Positions 17,224 through 27,068 of a stretch of DNA of 64,000 bases are shown here, piece after piece (the first letter of the stretch is position 1; each line of letters begins with the position of its first letter). Both the position numbers and the translations under genes were made by a program. Origin of the DNA: UBA4132 sp037133675 (GTDB lineage: Bacteria; Pseudomonadota; Gammaproteobacteria; Methylococcales; Methylomonadaceae); the NCBI GenBank assembly GCA_037133675.1, contig JBAXNR010000006.1, forward strand, positions 1-64,000. The letters are read 5' to 3'. Under the pieces are notes generated by a model. That model was not told where the DNA came from, did not search any database, and saw only the letters and a list, made by a program, of their open reading frames with translations.

Positions 17224-17588
17224 ATGATTTTATTAGACAGCAATATTCTAATTTATTCGTGTCAAACCGAGTTTGTCTCTAAAAACCACTAGTTTTAGAC
17301 ACAAAAAACGGCGTTTCACATATTTCCAAACTCGAAGTTTTAGGGTTTCCACGTTTAACAGCGATTGAAAAGCAATATTTTGAAAATGTTTTTAAAATTC
17401 TGAAAATTATGCCGATAAATGAAGCCGTGGTTGATAAAGCGATTGAATTACGGCAACAATTTAAAATAAAATCAAATGACAGTATTATTGCTGCCACTGC
17501 GTTATTAAATAATAGGGATGTTTACACAAGAAACGTAGATGATTTTAAAAATATTATGGGCTTAAACGTTATTAATCCTATCTTATAA
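17224..17588 (+). pseudogene. vapC: VapC PIN-domain toxin with a -1 frameshift
   Basis: The gene starts well, 'MILLDSNILIYSCQTEFVSK', the PIN opening with its first Asp. It then meets a stop at 17290. From 17292 the next frame continues the family: 'VSHISKLEVLGFPRLTAIE', 'VVDKAIELRQQFKIKSNDSI', ending 'RDVYTRNVDDFKNIMGLNV'. Adding one A to the A5 run at 17281-17285 joins the halves into one protein of about 121 residues. All PIN acidic positions appear to be present, so the disruption is recent or a base-calling error. Confidence 0.75.
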
Positions 17589-17677
17589 AATAATCTATGA
17601 GTGGCTATTAAAAAATTCGTAAGATGGATAATATGTAGAATGTGATAAAACAAAACATCCACTCTAAAAAGTGCTGA

Positions 17678-17731
17678 ATGGTACGCGATAATGAAGACTT
17701 TGCTCGTTTAATCACCTGTTATAGCTTGTGA
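17678..17731 (+). pseudogene. 3' remnant of a DUF6883 gene
   Basis: The frame ending at TGA 17729-17731 reads 'VRDNEDFARLITCYSL', the typical C-terminus of DUF6883 proteins (EDxxRLITxYPL). Those genes usually lie directly upstream of DUF4926 genes, as here. The rest of the gene is gone. Confidence 0.45.
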
Positions 17732-17738
17732 GGTTAAA

Positions 17739-17954
17739 ATTAAATTATTAGATGCTGTTGCCTTATTAGAAACTATCCCAAATAGTGGCTTATATAAGGG
17801 ACAGGTCGGAACAATTGTTGAGGTCTATGAAGCCGATGTTTTTGAAGTAGAATTTTGCGATATAAAAGGTCAAACCTACGCTTTAAAAACCTTATCTGCG
17901 GATAAATTATTATTATTGCATCATAGCCCTGTTTTAGAACAAGCAGCGGCTTGA
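17739..17954 (+). CDS. DUF4926 protein with an apparent ATT start
   Basis: A protein of about 72 residues: 'LLDAVALLETIPNSGLYKGQVGT' followed by 'FEVEFCDIKGQTYALKTL'. This is the DUF4926 beta-barrel pattern and the family's full length. No ATG, GTG or TTG occurs where the family begins. A GAGG Shine-Dalgarno at 17729-17732 sits 6 bases before ATT AAA, so translation would have to use ATT, or the start was lost by a G to T change. Its partner DUF6883 is reduced to a fragment, so it is probably decaying. Function unknown; the pair is often found with TA or immunity genes. Confidence 0.6.
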   Translation: MKLLDAVALLETIPNSGLYKGQVGTIVEVYEADVFEVEFCDIKGQTYALKTLSADKLLLLHHSPVLEQAAA

Positions 17955-18044
17955 TTGCGTGGAGCTACGGAACGTTTACAAATTAATTCACTATTTTCGT
18001 TTGGGATTATCAACCCATGAGAAACGGACATACAAAACAATTAT

Positions 18045-19310
18045 TTAGTTCACCTTATAAAGCGGTATTGCCGCAATACGCGCATCAATTTTGTTCGATA
18101 ATTCCTGATAAGCTTTGCTGTTGATTGATCCATAGCGATTTTTAAAATCGGCAGCATTCATTTTTTCAGGTAAATCCGTAGGGTTGGGCATAAAGTCGGT
18201 GTAATCTTTTATTTTTGTCATAGCCAATTGTAACTGGCGTGCGCTTTCAGGGCTTGCGGTCGCTATTTCACCAAACCGTGTACCTGCTTTATCAGCCGCT
18301 AAGTCGATAAAACTAAAGCCACTTCCTCCCTCTTGGGCATCGCTTAATTCTTTTTCTTCGCCAACAACTTTGGCAACTTCATCATCAACCGATGTGGTCA
18401 ATGCCGCAGAACCAATAAAATGCTGCGCTAAATCGCTACGTTTGTATAAAAAAGCCGCATATTGTTTGCCTTGAGGTGGTTTTTCTGATGACAAAAACGG
18501 TTTAGTCTCTTTTTTATTGACATAATCGTTGACCGACATAATAACTAATCTATTTTCATCAATAGCGTTGTCAAGCGTCGAGCGTTGATAAGCGATTTCA
18601 AACAATGGTTTTAATAAATCTGCTAGAGACAAACGCCACGCAGGATCATGATGAGCGATAATGTCGGCAATTTTTTGTTGATAAATTTTTAGAGCGGGAC
18701 TGTTATCGGTGCGCGTTAATACGTTGCGTGTATGTATTAGAGTTTCTAAGTTAGAAAAATAACTAATGATAATTTTATCTGATTCAATTTTAACGCTTCT
18801 TATCGGGCTAGTTGCTAAGATGAAATAGTTATTTAACGAACTGTGCTGAATAATAGCATTGATAATAATGCCCGCTATTTTGGCAGGGATTAATAAATTT
18901 CCCGCTTTAAATTTGGTAATCGTAGGTAACGGATCACCTTTTTCATTGCCTAATCTAAAGGTGATATTTAAGTATTTACCTAGTCGATTTTCGGGTAAGG
19001 TGGTGGTCACCACAAATTTTAGTTTATTTTCTTTCAGCGATATTTGCACCGCGCTTTTGCTGTAGCGATTTAATAAATAATTAGCGGCAAGATTAAGGTC
19101 GGCATGACTTAACTCAATGATAGCAATTTCATCGGGCTTGGTTTCAGCCCCTTCATGAAGAACTTTTTTGGCTCTAATAATATCATCTCGCGTCAGCGAC
19201 CAACTTAATTCAATTTCTGGCGTGTCACTGACACCAAAAATAACCAGCATGACACAAAGCAATACCAATGCGCACAGCAATAACAGAAAAATGCGTAATA
19301 AAATTTTCAT
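18045..19310 (-). CDS. Membrane-anchored protein of unknown function next to ppx
   Basis: A 421-residue protein with one N-terminal membrane segment (about residues 5-27, 'IFLLLLCALVLLCVMLVIFG'). The rest is soluble and probably periplasmic. I do not recognise a family. It contains 'IIELSHADLNLAANYLLNRY' and a Gly/Glu-rich region near 315 with 'GSGFSFIDLAADKAGTRFGE'. It starts 9 bp after the ppx stop on the same strand, so cotranscription with exopolyphosphatase is likely. A lipid- or polymer-binding role would be only a guess. Confidence 0.7.
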   Translation of the reverse strand: MKILLRIFLLLLCALVLLCVMLVIFGVSDTPEIELSWSLTRDDIIRAKKVLHEGAETKPDEIAIIELSHADLNLAANYLLNRYSKSAVQISLKENKLKFVVTTTLPENRLGKYLNITFRLGNEKGDPLPTITKFKAGNLLIPAKIAGIIINAIIQHSSLNNYFILATSPIRSVKIESDKIIISYFSNLETLIHTRNVLTRTDNSPALKIYQQKIADIIAHHDPAWRLSLADLLKPLFEIAYQRSTLDNAIDENRLVIMSVNDYVNKKETKPFLSSEKPPQGKQYAAFLYKRSDLAQHFIGSAALTTSVDDEVAKVVGEEKELSDAQEGGSGFSFIDLAADKAGTRFGEIATASPESARQLQLAMTKIKDYTDFMPNPTDLPEKMNAADFKNRYGSINSKAYQELSNKIDARIAAIPLYKVN

Positions 19311-19319
19311 GAAACGAAC

Positions 19320-20819
19320 TTAACCAAACTCCAGTTTGTAACCAGCGACCCTAAGATATTCTGCTTCTTGAGTCAAATCGGCATGAGTGAGTGGAGACTG
19401 TGCTAGCCAATTGAACGGGAATTTTACGGTAATTTTTGTTTTGGTCAGGGTTATTTTAAAGTTGGGCAAACTTTGTTCATCGCGGTTACGATGCAGCAAA
19501 ATGGCTAAGCGTAAAACCAAGGTTAAACAGGCGGCTTGTTTATTCCACGGTGCGGGTAAATCGACAAAAATTGCATTGGCAAATTTGCGTCGATGTGTTC
19601 GGACAATTGTCGCTAATACCAATTGATCTTGCCTAGAAAAACCAGCTAAGTCGCTGTTTTCAATGAGATAAGCACTGTGTTTTTGATAGTGGGTATGGGC
19701 AATGTCTATGCCAATTTCATGTAAATCAGCCGCCCATTGTAAAAACTGTACGGCATCTTCATCATAAGACCAACTGTGTTTGTTGTTTAGCTGTGCCAGC
19801 ATAGTGCTGATAGTTTGTTTAATTCGCGCCGCATGGTCTTTGTCAGTACGATAACGTTGAGCTAGGAGTTCAACGGTGCTAGCGCGTACATCGTCGTTTT
19901 CTAGTCGCCCTAATAAATCTTGTATCAGTCCTTCGCGTAATGCACCATCAGCAACCGTCATTTGCTCAATACCAAGACTTTTAAAGGTAGCATAAACAAT
20001 CGCTACCCCGCCAACAAACACTGGTAAGCGTTCCTCGTCGAGTTCTGGCAAATTCAACTCATTGATGTGATTGCACTGATGAATGCGAGCAACCAGCAAT
20101 TCTAAACCTGCTTTGGTGATACCGTTATTACTCCAATTTTTAGCTTGCAATACTTTAGAAATCGAACGCAAGCTACCCGAAGCACCAATGGCTTGATCCC
20201 AATTATTACGCTGAAATTTTTTCTGAAACGGCTCTAGTTGTTGCTGGGCAAATAACACTGCCTCCGCAAACGCACTTTTGGAGAGTACACCGTCTTTAAA
20301 AAAACGATTGCTTACCGTCACGCAGCCCATATACAGACTTTCTTTTTCCTTGGGGGTATCACCGCTACCAATGATATATTCGGTGCTACCACCGCCTATA
20401 TCCATGACTAAGCGTAACTGCGACTGGCTACCCAAACTGTAAGCTACGCCTTGATAAATTAACCGCGCTTCTTCTATACCCGAAATAATATGTATCGGAT
20501 GGTTGAGAATTTGTTGAGCTTTAGCTAGAAACGGTTGTGAGTTTTTAGCCGTTCGTAAGGTATTTGTGCCAACAATACGCACACTCTCCAAGGGAAAATG
20601 ACGAATGCGCTGAGCAAATTTCTCCAAACAAGCCAAGGCTCGTTGTTGGGTATTGCTATCAAGCATATCATCTTGATCTAAGCCAGACGCGAGTCTAACG
20701 GTTTCTTTTAATCGATCAATAGTTTGTAACTTACCTTCTTTAAGGCTACAAACAATCATGTGAAAGCTGTTAGAACCTAAGTCAACAGCGGCAACAATTT
20801 CGGGTGTTTTATTCGGCAC
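19320..20819 (-). CDS. ppx: Exopolyphosphatase (Ppx/GppA family)
   Basis: Releases phosphate from polyphosphate chain ends, or converts pppGpp to ppGpp in the GppA branch. The 499 residues hold the actin-like fold motifs 'AVDLGSNSFHMIV' near residue 11 and 'MDIGGGSTEYIIG' near 140, followed by 'GASGSL' and the C-terminal HD-like domain ('WAADLHEIGIDIAHTHYQKHS'). The length and C-terminal domain favour Ppx, though GppA cannot be excluded. No ppk lies nearby. The next gene starts 9 bp downstream. Confidence 0.92.
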   Translation of the reverse strand: MPNKTPEIVAAVDLGSNSFHMIVCSLKEGKLQTIDRLKETVRLASGLDQDDMLDSNTQQRALACLEKFAQRIRHFPLESVRIVGTNTLRTAKNSQPFLAKAQQILNHPIHIISGIEEARLIYQGVAYSLGSQSQLRLVMDIGGGSTEYIIGSGDTPKEKESLYMGCVTVSNRFFKDGVLSKSAFAEAVLFAQQQLEPFQKKFQRNNWDQAIGASGSLRSISKVLQAKNWSNNGITKAGLELLVARIHQCNHINELNLPELDEERLPVFVGGVAIVYATFKSLGIEQMTVADGALREGLIQDLLGRLENDDVRASTVELLAQRYRTDKDHAARIKQTISTMLAQLNNKHSWSYDEDAVQFLQWAADLHEIGIDIAHTHYQKHSAYLIENSDLAGFSRQDQLVLATIVRTHRRKFANAIFVDLPAPWNKQAACLTLVLRLAILLHRNRDEQSLPNFKITLTKTKITVKFPFNWLAQSPLTHADLTQEAEYLRVAGYKLEFG

Positions 20820-20944
20820 AAGGAATCCGTTTTATGTATGGAGCGAGTTAATATCTGATAAAATCGCCAAAGTTTAGCCCATCCAATACTACGGATGAGC
20901 GTGTAATTTAACTTATTTAAAGGCTGTCGTTAAGTGATAATTTC

Positions 20945-21856
20945 ATGAAAGCATTATCTCTTGGTAATCTTCGTAAAACCTATAGTAATGGTTTTGAAGC
21001 ATTAAAGGGTATTAATTTGCAAGTGGAGGAAGGTGATTTCTTTGCTTTGCTAGGGCCTAATGGCGCGGGAAAGTCTACTGCCATTGGTATTATCAGCTCG
21101 TTAGTGACTGCCTCCAGTGGCTCAGTCAGTATCTTTGGGCATGATTTGAAAACCGACCGTGAACGAGCCAAAAGTTGTATTGGTCTTGTGCCACAGGAAG
21201 TTAATTTTAATCAGTTTGATACCGTAAAAGGCATTGTTCTTAACCAAGCGGGTTATTACGGAATGCCCCGCAAACTGGCGTTACAGCGTACAGAACATTG
21301 TCTTAAGCAAATGGATTTATGGGATAAGCGTGATACTGTTTCCAGACGTTTATCAGGCGGTATGAAACGCCGCGTGATGATTGCGAGAGCGATGGTACAC
21401 GCGCCTAAATTATTAATTCTCGATGAGCCAACAGCAGGCGTGGATATAGAAATTCGTCGCTCGATGTGGCTTATGATGCAGGAGGTTAATCAACAAGGCA
21501 CAACCATTATTTTAACCACCCATTACTTGGAAGAAGCCGAAAGTCTGTGTCGCAATATTGCCATTATCGATGAAGGACGCATTGTAGAAAACTCCGATAT
21601 GGCAAGTTTATTGTCACGCTTACATATCGATCATTTTGTTTTGGATTTAGCCGAGCCTTTGAGTACCATGCCCACTATTGATGGTTGTCAGATTGAATTA
21701 ATCTCCGATAAAGTATTGGCTATCGCCATTCCCAAAGAAATAGGGCTAAATCAACTATTCAGTCAATTAACCGCCCAAAATATTCAAGTCATGAGCCTGA
21801 AAAATAAAACTAACCGTTTAGAGCAGTTGTTTATGGATTTAGTGGCATCTAAATGA
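20945..21856 (+). CDS. yadG: ABC-2 type exporter, ATP-binding protein (YadG-like)
   Basis: Cytoplasmic ATPase of an ABC-2 exporter; the substrate in E. coli is not established. Walker A is LGPNGAGKST, the signature is RLSGGMKRR, Walker B is LLILDEPTAG, and the switch is TTHYLEEAE. It resembles E. coli YadG over its whole length, including 'LVPQEVNFNQFDTVKGIV' and the C-terminal 'KNKTNRLEQLFMDLV'. It overlaps the permease gene by 4 bp (ATGA). Confidence 0.92.
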   Translation: MKALSLGNLRKTYSNGFEALKGINLQVEEGDFFALLGPNGAGKSTAIGIISSLVTASSGSVSIFGHDLKTDRERAKSCIGLVPQEVNFNQFDTVKGIVLNQAGYYGMPRKLALQRTEHCLKQMDLWDKRDTVSRRLSGGMKRRVMIARAMVHAPKLLILDEPTAGVDIEIRRSMWLMMQEVNQQGTTIILTTHYLEEAESLCRNIAIIDEGRIVENSDMASLLSRLHIDHFVLDLAEPLSTMPTIDGCQIELISDKVLAIAIPKEIGLNQLFSQLTAQNIQVMSLKNKTNRLEQLFMDLVASK

Positions 21857-22617
21857 ATGTCTCAATTGCTTTTAAAACCATTGTATTTAAAGAAATTTAT
21901 CGCTTTTTGCGTATTTGGCCACAAACCTTATTACCACCAGCAATAACCACCACCTTGTATTTTTTGATTTTCGGCAAACTAATTGGCGACCGTATTGGTA
22001 CGATTAGTGGTGCCAGTTACATGAACTATATCGTTCCCGGTATTATTATAATGTCGGTAATTAGTAATTCTTACGCCAATGTAGTGTCGTCTTTTTATTC
22101 GACTAAATTCCAACGTAATATTGAAGAACTATTGGTTGCACCTGTGCCTAACTGGGTGATATTAAGTGGTTATATCAGCGGCGGAATTATTCGCGGCTTA
22201 TTGGTAGGGGTAGTGGTGGCATTAATCTCGTTATTATTTGCTGATTTTGCAGTACATAATATAGCCATTGCATTAATCACCGCACTATTAACCGCCACGC
22301 TATTTTCCTTAGCGGGATTTATTAACGCCCTACTGGCAGAAAGTTTTGATGATATTTCTATTATTCCTAACTTTGTGCTGACACCGTTAAGTTATCTTGG
22401 CGGGGTGTTTTATTCAGTGGCAATGCTTCCCCCCGTGTGGCAAAGCATTTCGATGGGTAATCCCATTTTATACATGGTCAATGCCTTTAGATATGGCTTA
22501 ATTGGTGTCAGTGATATTGATATTCAACTGACATTTATCATGATGATCGGCTTTATAATTACTCTGACTTTGTTTAGCTTATACTTATTGTACAAAGGCA
22601 TTGGTATTAAAAACTAG
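21853..22617 (+). CDS. yadH: ABC-2 type exporter, permease (YadH-like)
   Basis: A 254-residue inner-membrane protein with six predicted membrane segments and the ABC-2 signature near the C-terminus ('LSYLGGVFYSVAMLPPVWQ', 'NPILYMVNAFRYGLIG'). It pairs with the YadG-like ATPase through a 4 bp overlap. The N-terminal 'RIWPQTLLPPAITTTLYFLIFG' is typical of YadH. Confidence 0.92.
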   Translation: MNVSIAFKTIVFKEIYRFLRIWPQTLLPPAITTTLYFLIFGKLIGDRIGTISGASYMNYIVPGIIIMSVISNSYANVVSSFYSTKFQRNIEELLVAPVPNWVILSGYISGGIIRGLLVGVVVALISLLFADFAVHNIAIALITALLTATLFSLAGFINALLAESFDDISIIPNFVLTPLSYLGGVFYSVAMLPPVWQSISMGNPILYMVNAFRYGLIGVSDIDIQLTFIMMIGFIITLTLFSLYLLYKGIGIKN

Positions 22618-22768
22618 ATAAATGCCGACAAAAAATTATTACCCTATTGAATAAGCGTGTAATACCCTCGTAATATTGCTATGTTATTACTGGGGTATAC
22701 AAAACGCCAGAATATCGGCTATTATGATAATCAAAATTCTATCCACTTTCTTATTAAAAGGTATTCAC

Positions 22769-25156
22769 ATGACCACTGATCTAACAAGCACGGTAATAAC
22801 ACCGCTGAGTGCGGATGAGATACAAAAAATCAATGCCTATTGGCGAGCCTGTAATTACATAGCCGCTGGCATGATTTACTTGCGTGACAATCCTTTGTTA
22901 AAAGAGCCGCTAAAACCAGAACACATTAAAAACCGTTTGCTGGGACATTGGGGGTCTAGTCCAGGTTTGAGTTTTGCCTATATTCACATTAATCGTTTGA
23001 TTAAAAAATATGATCTGAATGCCATTTTTATGGCAGGGCCTGGGCATGGCGCACCAGGTGTGCTTGCCCCTGTGTATTTAGAAAGCACTTATTCAGAAAT
23101 TTACCCGAATAAAAGTGAAGATGAAGAAGGTTTATTGCAGTTTTTTAAAGAATTTTCTTTTCCAGGTGGTATTGGTAGTCACTGTACCCCTGAAACCCCA
23201 GGGTCAATTCATGAAGGCGGCGAGTTAGGTTATAGCGTGTCTCATGCCTTTGGTGCGGCTTACGATAATCCTGATTTATTAGTGGCGGTGATGGTCGGTG
23301 ATGGTGAATCTGAAACAGGACCGTTAGCCACTTCTTGGCACTCAAATAAATTTTTAAACCCGATTCGTGACGGAGCAGTATTACCGATTTTGCATTTGAA
23401 TGGTTATAAAATTAATAACCCAACCTTGTTATCACGCATTTCTCATGAGGAATTAGAGAATCTGTTCAAAGGTTATGGCTATACACCGTATTTTGTCGAA
23501 GGCAACGATCCTGAAACCATGCACGCGCTCATGGCAGATGTGTTGGAACAATGTGTCGTCGAAATTCGCCGCGTTCAAGCAGAAGCGCGTAGTACAGGTA
23601 TTGCCAGCCGTCCGCGCTGGCCGATGATTGTCTTGCGTAGCCCTAAAGGTTGGACGGGACCTAAAGAAGTTGATGGGCATAAAGTTGAAGGTTTTTGGCG
23701 TTCACATCAAGTGCCATTATCGAGTATCAAAGACAAACCTGAGCATTTAACCGCGTTAGAAACATGGCTACACAGTTATAAAGCGGAAGAATTATTTGAT
23801 GCAGATGGCAAACTGATTGCAGAACTTAAAGCCTTAGCTCCACAAGGCACACGTCGTATGAGTGCAAATCCTCATGCTAACGGTGGTTTATTGCGCAAAG
23901 CCTTGCGAATGCCTGATTTTAAAGATTACCAATTGGCATTGTCCGCTCCAGGTAAAGTCAGTGCAGAAAATACCCGTCCGTTGGGTAAATTTTTGCGTGA
24001 TATTATGCGTGACAATATGAGTAATTTTCGTGTCTTTGGTCCTGATGAAAACAGCTCTAACAAGCTGGATGATATTTACACAGTCAGTAAAAAAACATGG
24101 TTAGCCGATTATTTACCTGAAGATGCTGATGGTGGTGAATTGTCACCCGATGGTCGCGTCATGGAAATGCTGTCTGAACATACCTTGGAAGGTTGGTTAG
24201 AAGGCTATTTATTGACAGGTCGTCATGGTTTCTTTTCGACTTACGAAGCCTTTGTTCACGTCATTGATTCGATGTTTAATCAACACGCGAAATGGCTGGC
24301 AATGTCCAGTGCAGTGCCTTGGCGTGCACCTGTGTCTTCGTTAAATCTGTTAATTACTTCTACCGTTTGGCGACAAGATCATAACGGCTTCACTCATCAA
24401 GACCCTGGATTTTTGGATTTAGTAGTGAATAAAAGTCCAGAAGTGACGCGCATTTATTTACCACCCGATGTCAACTGTTTGCTATCTGTGGCAGATCATT
24501 GTTTGAAAAGTACCGATTACATCAACGTGATTGTGTCTGACAAACAAAAACATTTGCAATATTTAGACATGGATGCGGCGGTTAAGCATTGCACCAAAGG
24601 CATAGGTATTTGGGATTGGGCAAGTAATGATGATGGTGTAGAGCCCGATTTAGTGATTGCCAGTGCAGGTGATATTCCAACCAAAGAAGCCTTAGCCGCA
24701 GTGGTATTACTGCGTGAAAGCTTCCCCAATCTAAAAATCCGCTTTATTAACGTGGTCGATTTATACAAATTGGTGCCTAGTTCCGAGCATCCACATGGGC
24801 TGTCCGAGCGTGATTTCAATAGCTTGTTTACGCTAGATAAACCTGTGATTTTCAACTTCCACGGTTATCCTTGGTTAATTCATCGCCTGACTTACCGTCG
24901 TCATAATCACCCTAATTTCCATGTACGCGGCTATAAAGAAAAAGGCAGTATCAATACGCCGCTAGAATTAGCGATACAAAATGAAACCGACCGTTTCAGT
25001 TTGGCGATTGATGCCATAGATCGTATTCCTGCTCTGCAAGTCGCAGGTGCGCACGTCAAAGAAAAATTGCGTAATCATCAAATCGAATGTCGCAACTATG
25101 CTTATGAGCATGGTATAGACAAACCTGAAGACGACCAATGGTATTGGCCTTACTAA
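22769..25156 (+). CDS. xfp: Xylulose-5-phosphate/fructose-6-phosphate phosphoketolase
   Basis: A thiamine-diphosphate enzyme cleaving xylulose 5-phosphate or fructose 6-phosphate to acetyl phosphate plus an aldose phosphate. The 795 residues match the family: 'GHGAPGVLAPVYLESTYSE', 'GGIGSHCTPETPGSIHEGGE', the ThDP motif 'GDGESETGPLATSW', and the C-terminal 'RGYKEKGSINTPLELAI'. ATG 22769 is chosen because the family begins there (MTTDLTS...); the frame remains open to 22676. Together with pgi downstream it suggests a sugar-phosphate shunt to acetyl-P, as in many methanotrophs. No ackA or pta is in view. Confidence 0.95.
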   Translation: MTTDLTSTVITPLSADEIQKINAYWRACNYIAAGMIYLRDNPLLKEPLKPEHIKNRLLGHWGSSPGLSFAYIHINRLIKKYDLNAIFMAGPGHGAPGVLAPVYLESTYSEIYPNKSEDEEGLLQFFKEFSFPGGIGSHCTPETPGSIHEGGELGYSVSHAFGAAYDNPDLLVAVMVGDGESETGPLATSWHSNKFLNPIRDGAVLPILHLNGYKINNPTLLSRISHEELENLFKGYGYTPYFVEGNDPETMHALMADVLEQCVVEIRRVQAEARSTGIASRPRWPMIVLRSPKGWTGPKEVDGHKVEGFWRSHQVPLSSIKDKPEHLTALETWLHSYKAEELFDADGKLIAELKALAPQGTRRMSANPHANGGLLRKALRMPDFKDYQLALSAPGKVSAENTRPLGKFLRDIMRDNMSNFRVFGPDENSSNKLDDIYTVSKKTWLADYLPEDADGGELSPDGRVMEMLSEHTLEGWLEGYLLTGRHGFFSTYEAFVHVIDSMFNQHAKWLAMSSAVPWRAPVSSLNLLITSTVWRQDHNGFTHQDPGFLDLVVNKSPEVTRIYLPPDVNCLLSVADHCLKSTDYINVIVSDKQKHLQYLDMDAAVKHCTKGIGIWDWASNDDGVEPDLVIASAGDIPTKEALAAVVLLRESFPNLKIRFINVVDLYKLVPSSEHPHGLSERDFNSLFTLDKPVIFNFHGYPWLIHRLTYRRHNHPNFHVRGYKEKGSINTPLELAIQNETDRFSLAIDAIDRIPALQVAGAHVKEKLRNHQIECRNYAYEHGIDKPEDDQWYWPY

Positions 25157-25166
25157 GCTATCAGTT

Positions 25167-25249
25167 TGTAGGATGGGTAGAGGCGGTAGCCGAAACCCAT
25201 CATTAATGCAGAGATGTGATGGGTTTCGCGTTTCTCTACCCATCCTACA
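25167..25249. repeat. Composite palindrome between xfp and pgi (GTAGGATGGGT type)
   Basis: TGTAGGATGGGTAGAG (25167-25182) pairs with CTCTACCCATCCTACA (25234-25249). Inside, CGAAACCCATCA (25191-25202) pairs with TGATGGGTTTCG (25217-25228). Repeats of this kind are common in proteobacterial intergenic regions. It could act as a bidirectional transcript end after xfp. The remainder of 25157-25432 shows nothing else. Confidence 0.75.
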
Positions 25250-25432
25250 CTACTACAGACCTACTTAATTTATATTAAATATTTTGTAGCTTAGGCGATG
25301 CGATAGCCACACCCATCTTATCTATTGTGATTTACAATAGATTCTCCTCCACTGTCATTTCCACGCGGTATAATTCTTGCTCCACAATCAATAATTAACC
25401 CTCTTAAAAACACTCTAGCACACACAGGCACT

Positions 25433-27016
25433 ATGAATAATCAAGAACTTTGGCAACGTTACCAAGACTGGCTGTATTTTCACGAAAGTCTAGGACTCTA
25501 TTTGGACGTTAGTCGAATGCGCTTTGACGATGATTTTTTGGCAACCATGCAACCAAAATTTACCCGCGCATTCCAAGATATGGTGGCATTAGAAGCGGGT
25601 GCGATTGCTAATCCCGATGAACATAGAATGGTGGGGCATTATTGGTTGCGTCATCCTGAATTAGCTCCCGCCGATTTGCAACATGAAATTATTGCCGCTG
25701 TAGAGCAAATTGAAGCGTTTGTTACAAAGGTTCATAACGGGTCGATTTGTCCACCAAACGCACCAAAATTTACCGATATTATTTTTATCGGCATCGGCGG
25801 TTCAGCATTAGGCCCTCAATTTGTTGCCGAAGCTTTGTCGCCTGATTTTCCTCCGTTAATCACGCATTTTATTGATAACACCGATCCTGCGGGCATCGAC
25901 AGAATTTTGCATCGCTTACATGACAGTCTTGACCATACCTTGGTTATTGTCGCCAGTAAATCAGGCGGCACACCTGAAACCCGCAACGGACTGTTAGAAG
26001 TCAGACACGCTTATCAGCAACAAGGTTTAGATTTTCCCCGTTATGCCGTTGCTGTGACCATGCAGGGCAGTAAAATGGACGAGATGGAATGTCATGAACA
26101 TTGGCTTGCGAGTTTCCCCATGTTTGATTGGGTAGGCGGTCGTACCTCAGAAATGTCTGCGGTTGGTTTGTTATCAGCGGCTTTGATAGGCATAGACATA
26201 CGCGCCATGTTAGCAGGAGCAAAAGCAATGGATGAAGCCACGCGTATTCACGATATTAAACGTAACCCTGCCGCCTTGTTAGCCTTGTCTTGGTATCACG
26301 CAGGTCATGGCAAAGGTGAAAAAGATATGGTGGTGTTGGCTTATAAAGACAGCCTATTATTATTTTCCCGCTATTTGCAGCAATTAGTGATGGAATCCTT
26401 GGGCAAAGAATTAGACTTAGACGGTAACATCGTCCATCAAGGCATTACTGTCTATGGTAATAAAGGTTCGACCGATCAACACGCTTATGTTCAACAGTTA
26501 CGCGAAGGTGTGGTTAATTTTTTCGTTACCTTTATTGAAGTATTAAAAGACCGTAATGGCGTGTCTATTGAAGTTGAACCCGATGCCACCACGGGTGATT
26601 TTTTATCGGGTTTTATGCAAGGTACACGCGAAGCACTGTATGAAAATGAACGTGATTCCATTACCGTGACTATTAATCAAGTCGATGCACAAACTATTGG
26701 CGCATTAATTGCTCTGTATGAACGAGCTGTGGGGTTTTATGGCTCGTTAGTGCATATTAACGCTTACCATCAACCAGGTGTGGAAGCGGGTAAAAAAGTT
26801 GCTACCTCGTTGCTGGCATTACAACGGCGCGTGTTGGCGGTGTTAAAAACAGAAAATCAGCCGTTGTTATTAACAACATTGGCAGAAAAAGTAGGTGCGA
26901 GCGATCAGATTGAAATAGTTTACAAAATTGTCCGTCATTTGGCGGCAAATAGCCGTGGCGTTACCTTACAAGGCAATTTAACTCAACTGAATGAATTGAG
27001 TGTTTGCTACGCTTAG
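25433..27016 (+). CDS. pgi: Glucose-6-phosphate isomerase
   Basis: Interconverts glucose 6-phosphate and fructose 6-phosphate. The 527-residue protein has the sugar-isomerase fold with 'IGIGGSALGPQFVAEAL' near residue 118, 'ASKSGGTPETRNG', 'GGRTSEMSAVGLLSAAL' and the catalytic region 'GNKGSTDQHAYVQQL'. The N-terminus is of the cyanobacterial type. It lies between xfp and a histidine phosphatase, consistent with a sugar-phosphate block. Confidence 0.95.
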   Translation: MNNQELWQRYQDWLYFHESLGLYLDVSRMRFDDDFLATMQPKFTRAFQDMVALEAGAIANPDEHRMVGHYWLRHPELAPADLQHEIIAAVEQIEAFVTKVHNGSICPPNAPKFTDIIFIGIGGSALGPQFVAEALSPDFPPLITHFIDNTDPAGIDRILHRLHDSLDHTLVIVASKSGGTPETRNGLLEVRHAYQQQGLDFPRYAVAVTMQGSKMDEMECHEHWLASFPMFDWVGGRTSEMSAVGLLSAALIGIDIRAMLAGAKAMDEATRIHDIKRNPAALLALSWYHAGHGKGEKDMVVLAYKDSLLLFSRYLQQLVMESLGKELDLDGNIVHQGITVYGNKGSTDQHAYVQQLREGVVNFFVTFIEVLKDRNGVSIEVEPDATTGDFLSGFMQGTREALYENERDSITVTINQVDAQTIGALIALYERAVGFYGSLVHINAYHQPGVEAGKKVATSLLALQRRVLAVLKTENQPLLLTTLAEKVGASDQIEIVYKIVRHLAANSRGVTLQGNLTQLNELSVCYA

Positions 27017-27068
27017 TCAGAATGTAGCGGCAATCCCTACGGTATTTTATCCACACACGAGATTATTT

